A stretch of DNA of 64,000 nt, taken from positions 4,068,120-4,132,119 of the forward strand of contig OY101115.1 of the NCBI GenBank assembly GCA_956465555.1, written 5' to 3'. Of this stretch, positions 9,126-18,540 are shown piece after piece. Positions within the stretch are counted from its first letter, which is position 1; each line of letters opens with the position of its first letter. A program made the translations under genes and the position numbers. This stretch comes from Nitzschia sp. pyKryTriq1. Its lineage: Eukaryota; Bacillariophyta; Bacillariophyceae; Bacillariales; Bacillariaceae. Below the pieces are notes generated by a model that was given only the letters and a program-made list of their open reading frames with translations, was not told where the DNA came from and did not search any database.

Positions 9126-9821
9126 CTAAATCTGAAACCCAAGATGCTCAGCGACGACAAGCCAGGACAAACGGGGATTCGTTTCCGTTGCTTCAGCAGG
9201 ACTCCCCTTGCGACGACCGTTGTATTCAAAGCGACTAATACTAGTCGGTGAAGAACTATTGTCGCAGATTGGATGGACTTCTCGGATCGTCACCATGGTG
9301 GAAATGGTCTGATCTTCCAGTGGTTGCCCCGGAATGAGTCCAGCATGTACGATCAAGGTATCTTCTTTTTGACCCAAATAGGAACCAGGAATGGTAAGAG
9401 TATACGGAAGTTCCGACAACCACGTTACATCTTCATCCGAGAGGACGATCTGATGCATCCTGCCATCAATCCTAGTATGGAGTTCTTCTCCCTGCAGTAC
9501 CCATTGGTACTTTCTCTTGCTCCGTCGTTTTGCATCGCCCAAGGCTGCCGCCAAAGCGGCATCGTCGTGATTTCCCCTCACACTCCAAACATTTGGGGTG
9601 GTTCGAGCCCATCGAACAACCTCCGCTGATTGTGGCCCTTTATTACACAAATCTCCAACGAGTATTACAAAGGAAAATGGGCGACTATTGTTGTGTTTCT
9701 GGATGGCTTTTTCATGCAACGCTTGTAATTCAGCCATGCAGCCATGGACGTCACCAATCACTAGAACGGGTTTGCGATCGGCCACAACAAAGTTCCTGAT
9801 AGCTGTATTTGTTCTAATCAT
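9126..9821 (-). pseudogene. Inverted partial copy of the ApaH-like phosphatase
   Basis: Open frame of 231 residues with a new short N-terminus (MIRTNTAIRNFV...) joined to the phosphatase core that contains GDVHG, GDLCNKG, GNHD and VHAG. It lacks the signal segment of the 6.4-kb copy and the C-terminal GHD motif. After VTIREVHP it continues for 48 residues (with SRFEYNGRRKGSP) that differ from the other copy and may be the original continuation of the gene. Because the only visible GHD-bearing piece is 3.5 kb away in the opposite orientation, this is probably a non-functional duplicate, though the frame itself is open. Confidence 0.6.
9272..9772 (-). repeat. Right arm of ~500-bp inverted duplication
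   Basis: Reverse-complement partner of about 6769-7269 with roughly two mismatches. The near identity, including synonymous sites, points to a very recent duplication or to gene conversion between the arms. Confidence 0.85.
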
Positions 9822-9904
9822 AGTCTTATTTGTGTTGTAAGATTCCTGTATTCGTTGTTTTGCGCTATGATATGATTCTTCTCAATTCATTGTCCCCATG
9901 GGCG

Positions 9905-9987
9905 GATATGTACATTGTACATTACCCCTACATACTCGTACCGGTACATTGTACGTTACCCCTGCATACTCGTACCGGTACATTACT
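9905..9987. repeat. GTAC-rich direct repeat
   Basis: Two adjacent copies of a 37-bp-scale unit (TACATTGTACATTACCCCTA / TACATTGTACGTTACCCCTG, each followed by CATACTCGTACCGG). It belongs to the same GTAC/CCGG-rich class as the other islands and lies between the convergent-side flanks of two minus-strand genes. Confidence 0.65.
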
Positions 9988-10020
9988 CGTTACTCCAAAC
10001 CCTTCCCCCAACATGGCAAC

Positions 10021-10800
10021 TCATACGGGGCAAATTCGACCTTCCGCCATGGAATTACGAAACTCATTTTCTTTCATCAGGAAGCAGACTAACCCCTCAA
10101 GTCGCTTCACCCGCATGGACAAGGCCTCGATATTATTATGTGGTTCCGTGGCAATTGTAGTTGCGGTTGCGATCCTAGCGGAGGTTGCATCTTCTTGCTG
10201 CTGGTCATCCTCTTGTTCCTGCCCTCCTTTCGCTTCTTCTTGTGACTGGTCCCCAAAACAGGATGCGTCCCCCTCAAAAATAATACCATCGGAGGAGCGA
10301 GTGGTTTCCATCTCCTGGTCTTCCTCTTCCTCTGCATTACTGTCTGTGTAGGATTCATTGCTATCAGTAGTGACTGAATTGTTGGTTGTTCTTTTTTGGG
10401 GTGTCTTATTCCTCTTCTTGTTCCGTTGGGGGTAACTGGAGGTGCGGCCTCCTCCCTCTGTCTGAAAATTGGCCATTCGAAACTCATCCCGAAAGGCTTG
10501 CATTACCTTTGGCAAGATGTCCCTGTCCACATCAAAAAGTTGCTTTCCAGCAGTGTTGAAGAATCTACCCCCATGCTGACGAATTACATCCACAATATTG
10601 GTCCGAGCAAAGTCTCGCTTCTCTTTGGGTCCCAGATTTGAGTAAATTTTGCTATATTTTTGGATAAGTTTCCGATACAGAGTGCCTTTTCGTAGCTGGT
10701 TGTTAAGACCACCCCTGCCAAAGTTTACATCGAGGCGTTCTTGATCATATTGCTCATCGTGATGGGTAGAGCAAGGGAAGGGAATGCTTCTTGCCATCAT
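10021..10800 (-). CDS. DUF6824-family protein
   Basis: Protein of 259 residues from an ATG at 10800 (a second Met follows at once); a longer frame upstream has no ATG. Residues about 20-105 match the DUF6824 module that is very abundant in diatoms: a FGRGG-Leu-Asn-Asn start (usual form D-V-L-x-G-R-G-G-x-x-x-x-H), LYRKLIQKYSKIYSN, an IVDVIRQHGGRF core and a final helix (VMQAFRDEFR). The rest is low complexity: basic (RNKKRNKTPQKR), then acidic (AEEEEDQEMETT), then a possible coiled coil near the C-terminus (ALSMRVKRLEGLV). The domain's function is not established; the basic region suggests a nuclear location, which is inference. Confidence 0.72.
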   Translation of the reverse strand: MMARSIPFPCSTHHDEQYDQERLDVNFGRGGLNNQLRKGTLYRKLIQKYSKIYSNLGPKEKRDFARTNIVDVIRQHGGRFFNTAGKQLFDVDRDILPKVMQAFRDEFRMANFQTEGGGRTSSYPQRNKKRNKTPQKRTTNNSVTTDSNESYTDSNAEEEEDQEMETTRSSDGIIFEGDASCFGDQSQEEAKGGQEQEDDQQQEDATSARIATATTIATEPHNNIEALSMRVKRLEGLVCFLMKENEFRNSMAEGRICPV

Positions 10801-11367
10801 TGCTTGGGAATTGAAGGTATGGATACTGTAGAAATGAGGCCTGGCTATGGGTGGGTGGGAGGAGTGAGTCCTTTCGGAAAAAGCAAAAGCATTTTGCTCA
10901 AGGACTCCCACCACTGACGACTACGTATACCACCGACCACCACCCCACCAATTCGAGACACCCAAGTTGGAAACTGAGGATTTGGTCGGTCTCTTTAATT
11001 ATAACTTTTACATTGGTATTCATTCATGAAGAGTATCTTTCGTGAATATCCTTCTGCTTGCACGCTCTCTGTGTTGAGAAACATGTGCCCTGCGTAGAAT
11101 TACGTACAATACTGTACTGTACAAGTACCGGTACCGTACCGGTCGTAGAGATACAGTAGAGCGGTGCGGTACGAGTACTGGCGTGTACCAGGTACGTTAC
11201 CTGGTACCAGGTACCGGTACGGCGAAAATTCCGTGTTCCTGGAATTTTTGTCAGGCTCATAACCTATTGAAATTCTTGCCGGCGACGCCCATTTCTCGCG
11301 ATGGCACTCGTAATAGAAATCTTTCACGCGATAGCACGCGCGGAAAATTATTTTATGCCATTATTTC
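10801..11367. other. Upstream region of DUF6824 gene with GTAC island and degenerate satellite units
   Basis: No gene is supported. A strong GTAC/CCGG island lies at 11102-11222 (words such as GTACCGGTACCGTACCGG). From about 11295 two degenerate satellite-like units (CGCGATGGCACTCGTAATAG, CACGCGATAGCACGCG) lead into the regular tandem array. Confidence 0.55.
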
Positions 11368-11890
11368 ACGCGATAGCGCTAGTAATAGACATTCTTTCAT
11401 ACAATATCACGCGATAGCGCTAGTAATAGACATTATTTCATACAATATCACGCGATAGCGCTAGTAATAGACATTATTTTTTCATACAATATCACGCGAT
11501 AGCGCTAGTAATAGACATTATTTCGTACAATATCACGCGATAGCGCTAGTAATAGACATTATTTCATACAATATCACGCGATAGCGCTAGTAATAGACAT
11601 TATTTCATACAATATCACGCGATAGCGCTAGTAATAGACATTATTTCATACAATATCACGCGATAGCGCTAGTAATAGACATTATTTCGTACAATATCAC
11701 GCGATAGCGCTAGTAATAGACATTATTTCATACAATATCACGCGATAGCGCTAGTAATAGACATTATTTCGTACAATATCACGCGATAGCGATAGTAATA
11801 GACATTATTTCCTACAATGTCACGCGATAGTGCTAGTAATAGACATTATTTCATACAATATCACGCGATAGCGATAGTAATAGACACTGA
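11368..11890 (+). repeat. 41-bp tandem satellite, ~13 units
   Basis: Head-to-tail repeats with a 41-bp period. Each unit begins CACGCGATAGCGCTAGTAAT and continues with AGACATTATTTCATACAATA then T. Starts recur at about 11368, 11408, 11449, 11492 and every 41 bp to about 11861; one unit has two extra T. Most variation is CATAC/CGTAC/CCTAC and GCGCTA/GCGATA. The core TAGCGCTA is palindromic. Single or paired copies occur elsewhere (5808-5872, and inverted at about 42298-42345), so the unit is dispersed as well as tandem. There are no unique spacers, so it is not a CRISPR-type array. Confidence 0.92.
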
Positions 11891-11933
11891 GGACTGATTG
11901 TTGGAATCACCATGCTGCTCCTATCCTTGATGA

Positions 11934-12812
11934 CCTACACTTGAAGAAGAAAATGTGATTATATATGAAGAGTGGTTATCAAATCCTGCTATCGGGAATG
12001 GTTTTCAAAACTTTCAATATGCGACAAACGGCAAGTTTCGAGTCGTCATCGTTGTCGGATATCGCCAGCTTTGGAATTGGCTACCCAGTCGGAAAAATGA
12101 GTGGGAGAAGAAGGGGAGCAAGGAATGGCCAACAAGACCGCTATCTCCAGTAGAGGCTACTACGTTACCATGGAATGTGTCAGCTGCTAAGAGGCGTCCA
12201 GTAGCCGCACGTCCCTTTTTCATGGCCGCTACGTTAGCGAAAAACGACGATGGACATTTTTTCGGAACCATCGGAACGCTGCAGCAGTATCAGTCCTGGG
12301 ATTGGGCCGAAATTCGAATACTCAATTTTCATCAAGGTGACATTGTGTCGCACTTTCTTTGCGACGTTCTTCCCGATGCCTCCCATTCGTGTGGATCCTC
12401 GCAGGCGGCATCATCATCTGTACAATCCTCCTACCCGTCTGTCGATCTGACATTTCCATTTATTGCAGTAGAAGCTGCCGACAGAGGATTTATAGACACG
12501 GAGAGATGCGGTCTGAAGAAGGCAGTGGCGATTATTGAAAAATGCTCACATGGATTACCACCGATTCCAAGGGAGTTCTTGGATAAAACTTCATTGGAGC
12601 ATTTGTTGGAGAAATCCATTAATATTGAAAGAGAGATTGTTGGGAATTTCAGTGAGACTAGCCCGTATCTCCTGGATCTCCTGAGTCAAGAAGCTGAAGA
12701 GAGGCAAAGACAAAACTTCTGGAGGTCAACCTTAAAGTTCTGCTCGCCAAACGTTACATCCATCATGGAGGATGCTGACTGGCGACGGTGCTTTCTTAGT
12801 TGCAGGGCATGA
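11934..12812 (+). pseudogene. 5'-truncated sulfotransferase-like diatom protein gene
   Basis: An open frame of about 290 residues begins just after the satellite without an ATG near its start; the first plausible initiator is a GTG. It carries the C-terminal half of a diatom family I recognise by motifs: VVIVVGYRQLWNWLPS (a conserved Gly-Tyr-Arg and Trp-Leu-Pro-Ser block), WAEIRILNFHQGDIVSHFLC and a VLPDASHSC-type stretch. Members normally have a P-loop sulfotransferase-like N-terminus, which is absent here and not found upstream. Either the 5' exon is farther away with the satellite inside an intron, or the gene was cut when the satellite arose. The frame is uninterrupted to its TGA, so the decay is recent or the gene is still used. 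Confidence 0.45.
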
Positions 12813-13112
12813 AGCGGTACCATCGCACTATGGTATGAACTTGTTATCGTTATCTCTGTTACAGTGGTAGTTGCTACTCTAGGGATAGTACTAGTACAGA
12901 GAAAATCTGACGCGGAATGCATAACCCTTACCTGTCTATACGTAATCTATGGCGTGCTACGGCGAAATATTGGGGGTAATACTAGATGACATTTCAATAG
13001 ATCGTACTTCGAAGAAACAACAATGGCGTTGGAGTGCTATGAGGAACCTTGAGATAAAAAAAGTACCCATCAACGATAGATAGATGCATTGGTTTCTTGC
13101 TCTTTTGGATTT
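12813..13112. other. Convergent intergenic spacer
   Basis: A 300-bp spacer between two convergent gene ends. I see no gene, repeat or clear polyadenylation element. Confidence 0.5.
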
Positions 13113-14262
13113 CTATTCCGCGTGGGGTCCATATCCAATCCACGCTTCGACCGTCCAGTTCAAATTCTCCCGAATAAACTCAGCCATTTCCTTTTCCACC
13201 GGTCGGTTCCGACGTTGCTGCGGCGGCATAGGCTTGCATTTTGGTTGAACGCCAGTCCATTCTGCCACTTGCTGAATGAGTTCGTGGGTTCCCTTCGTGA
13301 GCAAGTACTCATACTGAACAACCCAAACATCTGCAATCCCCTCGTATTGCTTGATTGACAAGAAATTACGGATCTTGTCCGCTCTCATCTCCATGATATT
13401 GTCGTAAGGCTCTCCACTACCATCGTTTCGCATTTCGTAAAAGGGTTGGTGTTCCGAGTAAAGAAGTTTATGATCATATTGATCCTTGCGAAGAGGTTCA
13501 ACGGCGCACGAAATAATGTCACGGTAGTCAAAGTGTTCTTGACAAGGTTCCGTCAAATTGTTGAAACGATCCGTTCCAATACGTTCCATGGTCCAGGGAG
13601 TTGTCAAGAATTCTTTCCAATATTTATCACTTCGAAACGGCAGGTGCGCAGGGGAGTGATGAGGAACATGTTGCATGGCTTTGAGCCAGTCATAGGGATT
13701 GCGAAACTGAGCAATGACCAGTGTGTCATGAGGGTATCGGTAGTAGCCCGGGTATTGGAACCAATGCTTGTACCGAGTGAGTTTTGTTCGGACTTCTAGC
13801 GAATGATTGAAACAATTATTCAAGTGACTGACGATTCAAGGAGATCAAGAACCAGTAGATGGATTCAGTGGAGAAGTAGAAGCAAAAGTGCAGTAGACAA
13901 ACGAGTGAGAGGGATACCTAATAGAGCACTCCAAACTGAGACGATCGTATCTCTTGTACGTACCCCCAGGTCCATCTCGTGCCCGAGTTTCGTTCTCCCA
14001 AGACGCTTATTTGCAGAATAGGCTTCTTTCCGTTTCCATTATTCATGTAGTTCGTAGTGGTAAAGCCCCGAATGGCCGGCATGGAAGGGTTAGTCCCTAG
14101 CGTAAGGTCTAACTGGCAGATGGCGTAGCCCACAACTGCACACAGCATCATGATTGGAAGTTTGTAACTCCGGGAGGCTGGCCCTTTTTGCTTCTTGGCT
14201 TCGTCCGTGTCTAAGGTAGACGCGACATTCTGTGCGGCATTTTGCTGTGATGATGAAGGCAT
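13113..14262 (-). CDS. Type II membrane sulfotransferase-like protein, two exons
   Basis: Exon 1 is 14262-13964, exon 2 is 13827-13113; the 136-bp intron has GTACGT and CAG ends and joining keeps the frame (SGTRWTWG to HLNNCFNH), giving 337 residues. Residues about 37-57 are one membrane span (a signal anchor), so the enzyme part should face the Golgi lumen. The P-loop-type motif is VLGERNSGTRWT (PAPS 5'-phosphate binding in sulfotransferases), followed by TRYKHWFQ. A second conserved block is VIAQFRNPYDWLKAMQ, the 3'-phosphate-binding Arg/Ser-type region. Later, VWVVQYEYLL matches the strand with the conserved Tyr-Glu. The likely role is sulfation of glycans or proteins; the acceptor is unknown. 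Confidence 0.75.
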
Positions 14263-15180
14263 CGTGATGACAAAAATGCAGGGAGAGGTCTTGCTGTAGA
14301 AATCAAGATCTGGAATCAATGTCGTAACAACAAACTCCGCCCGATTCTTGTGTTTCTTTCAACACTCTAGAGAGCTTTCTAGAGTCAAAAATGCGATTGA
14401 TGTGGGAAGAATGAATGATGATCGCAGCTTGTGTGAATTATTGTGAGTGTGAAATGTCAGCCTCCTCAACAATAATCAATTTTGTCTTCGTTCTCTCGTG
14501 GATGTGTCCATCCTATCCGTTCTTATCCGTGGGCTTGGTTCTCGTGCCTGATAGTGGAAGGAGGCTTTTCACTATTTTTCATGTGCGCCAAAAAACTTGC
14601 GCCGGGTCCAGCGTGACTTTGGTACACAAGCACTTTTTACTATCCGCCAGCAAAACGGCTCTGCGAGCTTTGAAACCGTAGAAAAATTGTCGACCACATG
14701 CTTTATTATGTGAGCCGGTGGTTTTGTTTCTATACGTGATCGTATGTTGATAAACGCCAGCCGTCTCTTGAACTGGCGGGATCATCACGAACGTTAAATT
14801 TTCCACGCGCCACTTCCCCCACGAACCACGAACACGGAACGCAACACAGCGCGCGTTTAGTACGAAGTCTTTCCCCCCGACTCAGCTCACGACTCCTCAT
14901 CGGCGACTGCCAACTGCCAAAATGCATGAAGATCGCCCACGCACCACACACCGCGCGCGGACCACAACCAAAACTCCTTCCAACAACAACTACAGTACCT
15001 GTATTATGTTCGAGGAGTACGCCGGTACATGAACTACTGTACTGTACCGGTACTTGTACACGATATAACGGTAGAGAGAGAGAGAGAGAGCGAGAGTATT
15101 CCTCATCACCAAAGAAATTCACCACCATTGAAATAATAAATCAGCATAGTCTAGTTGAATTTCGCTGCACGTTAGAAAAG
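14263..15180. other. Divergent intergenic region with GA repeat
   Basis: A 918-bp region between the divergent sulfotransferase and dynamin-like genes, expected to hold both promoters. It contains an inverted repeat with CTCTAGA arms near 14363-14385, a GTAC island at about 15000-15060 and a (GA)n run at 15072-15096. An open frame extends upstream of the dynamin start from 14926 but crosses these repeats, so I treat it as leader. Confidence 0.5.
15072..15096 (+). repeat. (GA)n microsatellite
   Basis: About nine GA units followed by CGAGAGT, 85 bp upstream of the dynamin-like start codon. It is probably in the 5' untranslated region or promoter. Confidence 0.85.
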
Positions 15181-17868
15181 ATGTCAAGTAATTCTGCCAC
15201 ACCACCAAGAACAACGATAGACGAAGAACGAGAAGATGCCAAGGAAACGAAAAGCGACTTCGACGAGGCTGCCCACCCAAGGCCGTTGTCGCCCGGGTCT
15301 GAGCCCTCCCTTACTACGACTAACACATCGTGGTTGCGGGAGCACGCCAAGGAATTTATGGACGAGTGGACGAGAGGCGGATTGAGCGGATACATCGACC
15401 TTCCTATGATTTGCGTTCTCGGTGATACGTCCAGTGGAAAATCAAGCGTGCTTTCGAGCCTGATCGGCTTGGAGTTGCCTAGTGCAAGTACGCTTACGAC
15501 GAAATGCCCCGTCATCATTCAGCTGCAGCACACGGATTCGCATTTAGATGCCAAGGCTCTTATCGACATTCAGTGGCACAACCAGCGTACTTCCGAAAAA
15601 TCAGCATCGAAGAAAAGTAATAATGATTCGACGGGAGTGGATGACGCTGCCTCGCCTCGTGAACGAAAACGAATAATTGAACAGCAACTCGAAGATCGTC
15701 AAAAAAAAGATGACGGGGATCAGGATCAAAATGATGCTGATGCAGCGAGGTCTCCGCCTAGTAAATCCAAGACAATCCTTTCGTCTCCGTCTCCGCCCCC
15801 ACCTCCGCCGCCGCCGCCAAAGTGGCAACCCCGTACCATCACTAAAAATTTGGAAACGGAGGTCCCCAAGTACATTCAAGAGGCTCAAAAGAGAATTCTA
15901 GATTATCGCGAAGCACTGGTTGCTCCCGATGTTATTTGTATCACACTTTGGTCTCCGGACTGTGAGGAAGAATTGACTCTCGTCGATCTGCCTGGATTGG
16001 TCCAATTTCAACATGACCACGATATTTCGTTGTTGATCCAGGTGGAGCAGGTCATCCTTGAATATGTCAACAATCCAAGGAGCATTCTGGTCCCAATCAT
16101 CGCGGCTCCGACCAATATTCACAATTCCAAGGTGCTCCAGTGGGCAAAACAAGTTGACCCATCGACGAGGCGAACCATTCCGGTTCTTACAAAACCGGAT
16201 CTGATGGATCCTGGCAGCGAGACGGGCGTGCTGGAGCTTTTGCAACAAGACCATCAAGCATCCACGGCGTCTAAATTTCATCATGGTTTCTATCTAGTTA
16301 TGAATCGAGGGCAGGCACTCTTAGACGGCGGGGCGTCTTTGCAGATGGGTCTTCAGATGGAAAAGGAATTTTTTGCTTCAACTCTACCGTGGAATGTCAT
16401 CACCGACGCCCGACTAGGAATTCCAGCGCTTCGGGTTCGCTTGGCAAAAGTGTTGTGGCAAGTAATGCAGGACAGCATGTCCGATATTTTAGAAGAGCTG
16501 CAGGAACAGTTCCAGGAGACTCAAACTCAGTTGAAGAACATGGGCACCCTATTTCACACGCGAGCAGATCAGCGCAAGTTTTACCACAATCTTTCTCACC
16601 AACTAGTCACTCAGGTGTCTAGTAGTCTATCCGGTAAGGGTCCTATGAGGCGAAAGAAAGATACGACACCTGCTGGTGCATCCTCCCGGAATAATTCGGG
16701 TCGACGATCCCACTCGGCACAACAACAAGAAGAGCCACAACAAGTCGGCGGCGCTTCACAGCTGCACGCTGCCTGCCACGAGTTCTTTCAAGAAATCCAA
16801 GCCAGTTCTCTTGCCACCATTAGCAAGCTAGTTGAGGGGACTTCGGTTGTGGTTTCCTCACCCGGACATCCCCAGGATGTTCGGGGAGAAATTGTCCACA
16901 TGGCTCCGACGGGATTGTATGCCTGCGTGGATTTTGTCGACGAGAAAGACCATGCGACAGATGTTCTCTTCGATGGGATTGACTACGTATCTGATCAACC
17001 AGACTTCGAATTGGATGAAGTTTGGAGCGAGGATGGAACCCGCGTGTTCATTGGTCGGGAGGGGGGTCATTTTGATTCTCTACGCAAAATCCCATGTAGT
17101 CGAATTCGCACTGATCCGTCATGGCTGCAGGAGAAAATGGCGCTTTTCCGAACGGATGACTTGGCTTGCTTCATCAACGTCGACATGTTTCAGCACATTG
17201 TAGCCGAGTTTGTTCAAGCTGATTGGGTCCCGCCATGCAACAAACTGGTAGATTCCTTGCAAGATATATTAATGGAAACCTTGGATCAAGCACTCCAGGA
17301 TCATTTGCAAACAACTAAAAGGTTTCCTCTTCTGGAGCAAATGGTCGAATCCACCTGCCGTCGAGCCGCACAGAAGCTTGTGGAATCAGCCCGGAACCAA
17401 GTCCGGGAGCACCTTGAAATGGAGGAACAACACCCATACACGCAGGATGAAGTCCTTCTCCAAGCCATGAGCCGAGCTCGATTCAAATCACTACGGAGCG
17501 ATTTGGAGCTGCAACTTCGACTTGATCAAGAGGGTGTAGTATATGATACCCAGGCAATTCAAGCTATTTTAGACCGTGTATTTTCGAAGCACGAAGGGAC
17601 CAACTGGATGGCAGAGCAAATGGAACTCGTGTTGAACTGCTATGGTCAAGTTGCGACCCAACGAGTTTTGGATCGGACGCCCCAAATATGTTGGCAGATC
17701 TGCCGAAATCTCTCCAAGACCTTACAAGAGGAACTTGGTTGCGTTACAGACGACGTTCTGGAGACTTGTCTTTGGGAATCGCCAATCACTAGAAAAAAGT
17801 TCCATGATTTGGCGCATCAGCTCAATGACCTACAGAAAGCTATGGATACCGTAAAGTCGATGAGATAG
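15181..17868 (+). CDS. Dynamin-like large GTPase with stalk insertion
   Basis: Protein of 895 residues; I chose the ATG at 15181 because the frame further up crosses simple repeats. GTPase motifs: P-loop GDTSSGKSS (81-89), switch Thr in LTTKCP, DLPGL near 267 and TKPD near 336. Between P-loop and DLPG lies a Ser/Lys-rich and poly-Pro (nine Pro) disordered insert of about 90 residues. The stalk follows, with a HPYTQDEVLLQ stretch typical of dynamin/Mx proteins (E-x-H-P-Y-T). Within the stalk, at about residues 548-650, is a beta-rich segment (GTSVVVSSPGHPQ, RGEIVHMAPTGLYACVDF) that looks like a small SH3/Tudor-type barrel. No PH domain or membrane span is seen. Its role is probably membrane scission or organelle fission; which membrane is unknown. 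Confidence 0.82.
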   Translation: MSSNSATPPRTTIDEEREDAKETKSDFDEAAHPRPLSPGSEPSLTTTNTSWLREHAKEFMDEWTRGGLSGYIDLPMICVLGDTSSGKSSVLSSLIGLELPSASTLTTKCPVIIQLQHTDSHLDAKALIDIQWHNQRTSEKSASKKSNNDSTGVDDAASPRERKRIIEQQLEDRQKKDDGDQDQNDADAARSPPSKSKTILSSPSPPPPPPPPPKWQPRTITKNLETEVPKYIQEAQKRILDYREALVAPDVICITLWSPDCEEELTLVDLPGLVQFQHDHDISLLIQVEQVILEYVNNPRSILVPIIAAPTNIHNSKVLQWAKQVDPSTRRTIPVLTKPDLMDPGSETGVLELLQQDHQASTASKFHHGFYLVMNRGQALLDGGASLQMGLQMEKEFFASTLPWNVITDARLGIPALRVRLAKVLWQVMQDSMSDILEELQEQFQETQTQLKNMGTLFHTRADQRKFYHNLSHQLVTQVSSSLSGKGPMRRKKDTTPAGASSRNNSGRRSHSAQQQEEPQQVGGASQLHAACHEFFQEIQASSLATISKLVEGTSVVVSSPGHPQDVRGEIVHMAPTGLYACVDFVDEKDHATDVLFDGIDYVSDQPDFELDEVWSEDGTRVFIGREGGHFDSLRKIPCSRIRTDPSWLQEKMALFRTDDLACFINVDMFQHIVAEFVQADWVPPCNKLVDSLQDILMETLDQALQDHLQTTKRFPLLEQMVESTCRRAAQKLVESARNQVREHLEMEEQHPYTQDEVLLQAMSRARFKSLRSDLELQLRLDQEGVVYDTQAIQAILDRVFSKHEGTNWMAEQMELVLNCYGQVATQRVLDRTPQICWQICRNLSKTLQEELGCVTDDVLETCLWESPITRKKFHDLAHQLNDLQKAMDTVKSMR

Positions 17869-17952
17869 TAAACAAAGGTGAAATATATTAGAAATAGAAG
17901 TATTATCAATCAATGCACTCGAAGAAATTGACGAGCCCAGAAATAGGTGATG

Positions 17953-18540
17953 CTATAGTTCTGCCTCTGCATTTGCCTCTTGATGAGCCATTCGTTGTTT
18001 TAGATTGTTGATCTCATCTTCAGTCATTTCTTTGCCATCTGGATTGACCATTTTTAATTTGAAATCATGGGGAAAGAGAAATCTTTCAATTTCGACCTGG
18101 CCCTTATTTCCGGTGAGAGTGGCAACCCCGTATCCCAAGACAGATCCAGCGTCAACATAAAATTGAGTTTGCAGCATACTATCTAGATAGCACAATTTGC
18201 CGTCCTCGTTGCATGTCAGGACACTTAAGATATTGTCGCCATCGCCGTTTATAACGGCTCTTTGTTCCGCGACACCACCCTTATATTGCAATTCCCAATC
18301 AAAAGAATCTACCTTGTCGATACCCACTCCGTCTGCAAGAGCTTTTGCGTTTGGCGCAAAGCACAACCTGTAGCTGTTGCCGGGAATTTTTCGTTGACGT
18401 TCCGCGGTCGGGAGTTCCTGGAGCTGTTTGTCGCATTCGTAGAGGACCACGCCGTATCCGTCCTCTGTGAGTTTATTGCCCAAAGCTATGGCGGGGGCGG
18501 CTCCAACGAAGAGAGTGGCCGCGAGTAGCAGCGTCTTCAT
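17953..18540 (-). CDS. Secreted protein with signal peptide, diatom-type, function unknown
   Basis: Protein of 195 residues. Residues 1-19 form a clean signal peptide (MKTLLLAATLFVGAAPAIAL) with a likely cut after AIA or ALG. The mature part has paired Cys-containing blocks: VLYECDKQL, YRLCFAPNAKALADGV, VLTCNEDGKLCYLDSML. The pattern of a Cys near each strand plus an Asp-Gly-Val stretch resembles a secreted family I have seen in other diatoms; I cannot name a domain or activity. Two predicted disulfides are plausible. The end is charged and helical (EDEINNLKQRMAHQEANAEAEL). It is convergent with the dynamin-like gene, 84 bp between stops. Confidence 0.7.
   Translation of the reverse strand: MKTLLLAATLFVGAAPAIALGNKLTEDGYGVVLYECDKQLQELPTAERQRKIPGNSYRLCFAPNAKALADGVGIDKVDSFDWELQYKGGVAEQRAVINGDGDNILSVLTCNEDGKLCYLDSMLQTQFYVDAGSVLGYGVATLTGNKGQVEIERFLFPHDFKLKMVNPDGKEMTEDEINNLKQRMAHQEANAEAEL

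Noticed and set aside
11368-11890. CRISPR-like array
   Set aside because: Units are contiguous with no unique spacers, and the genome is eukaryotic; it is a satellite.
14926-15180. N-terminal extension of the dynamin-like gene by 85 codons
   Set aside because: It runs through a GTAC island and a (GA)n repeat, giving low-complexity residues; the ATG at 15181 starts a more protein-like sequence.
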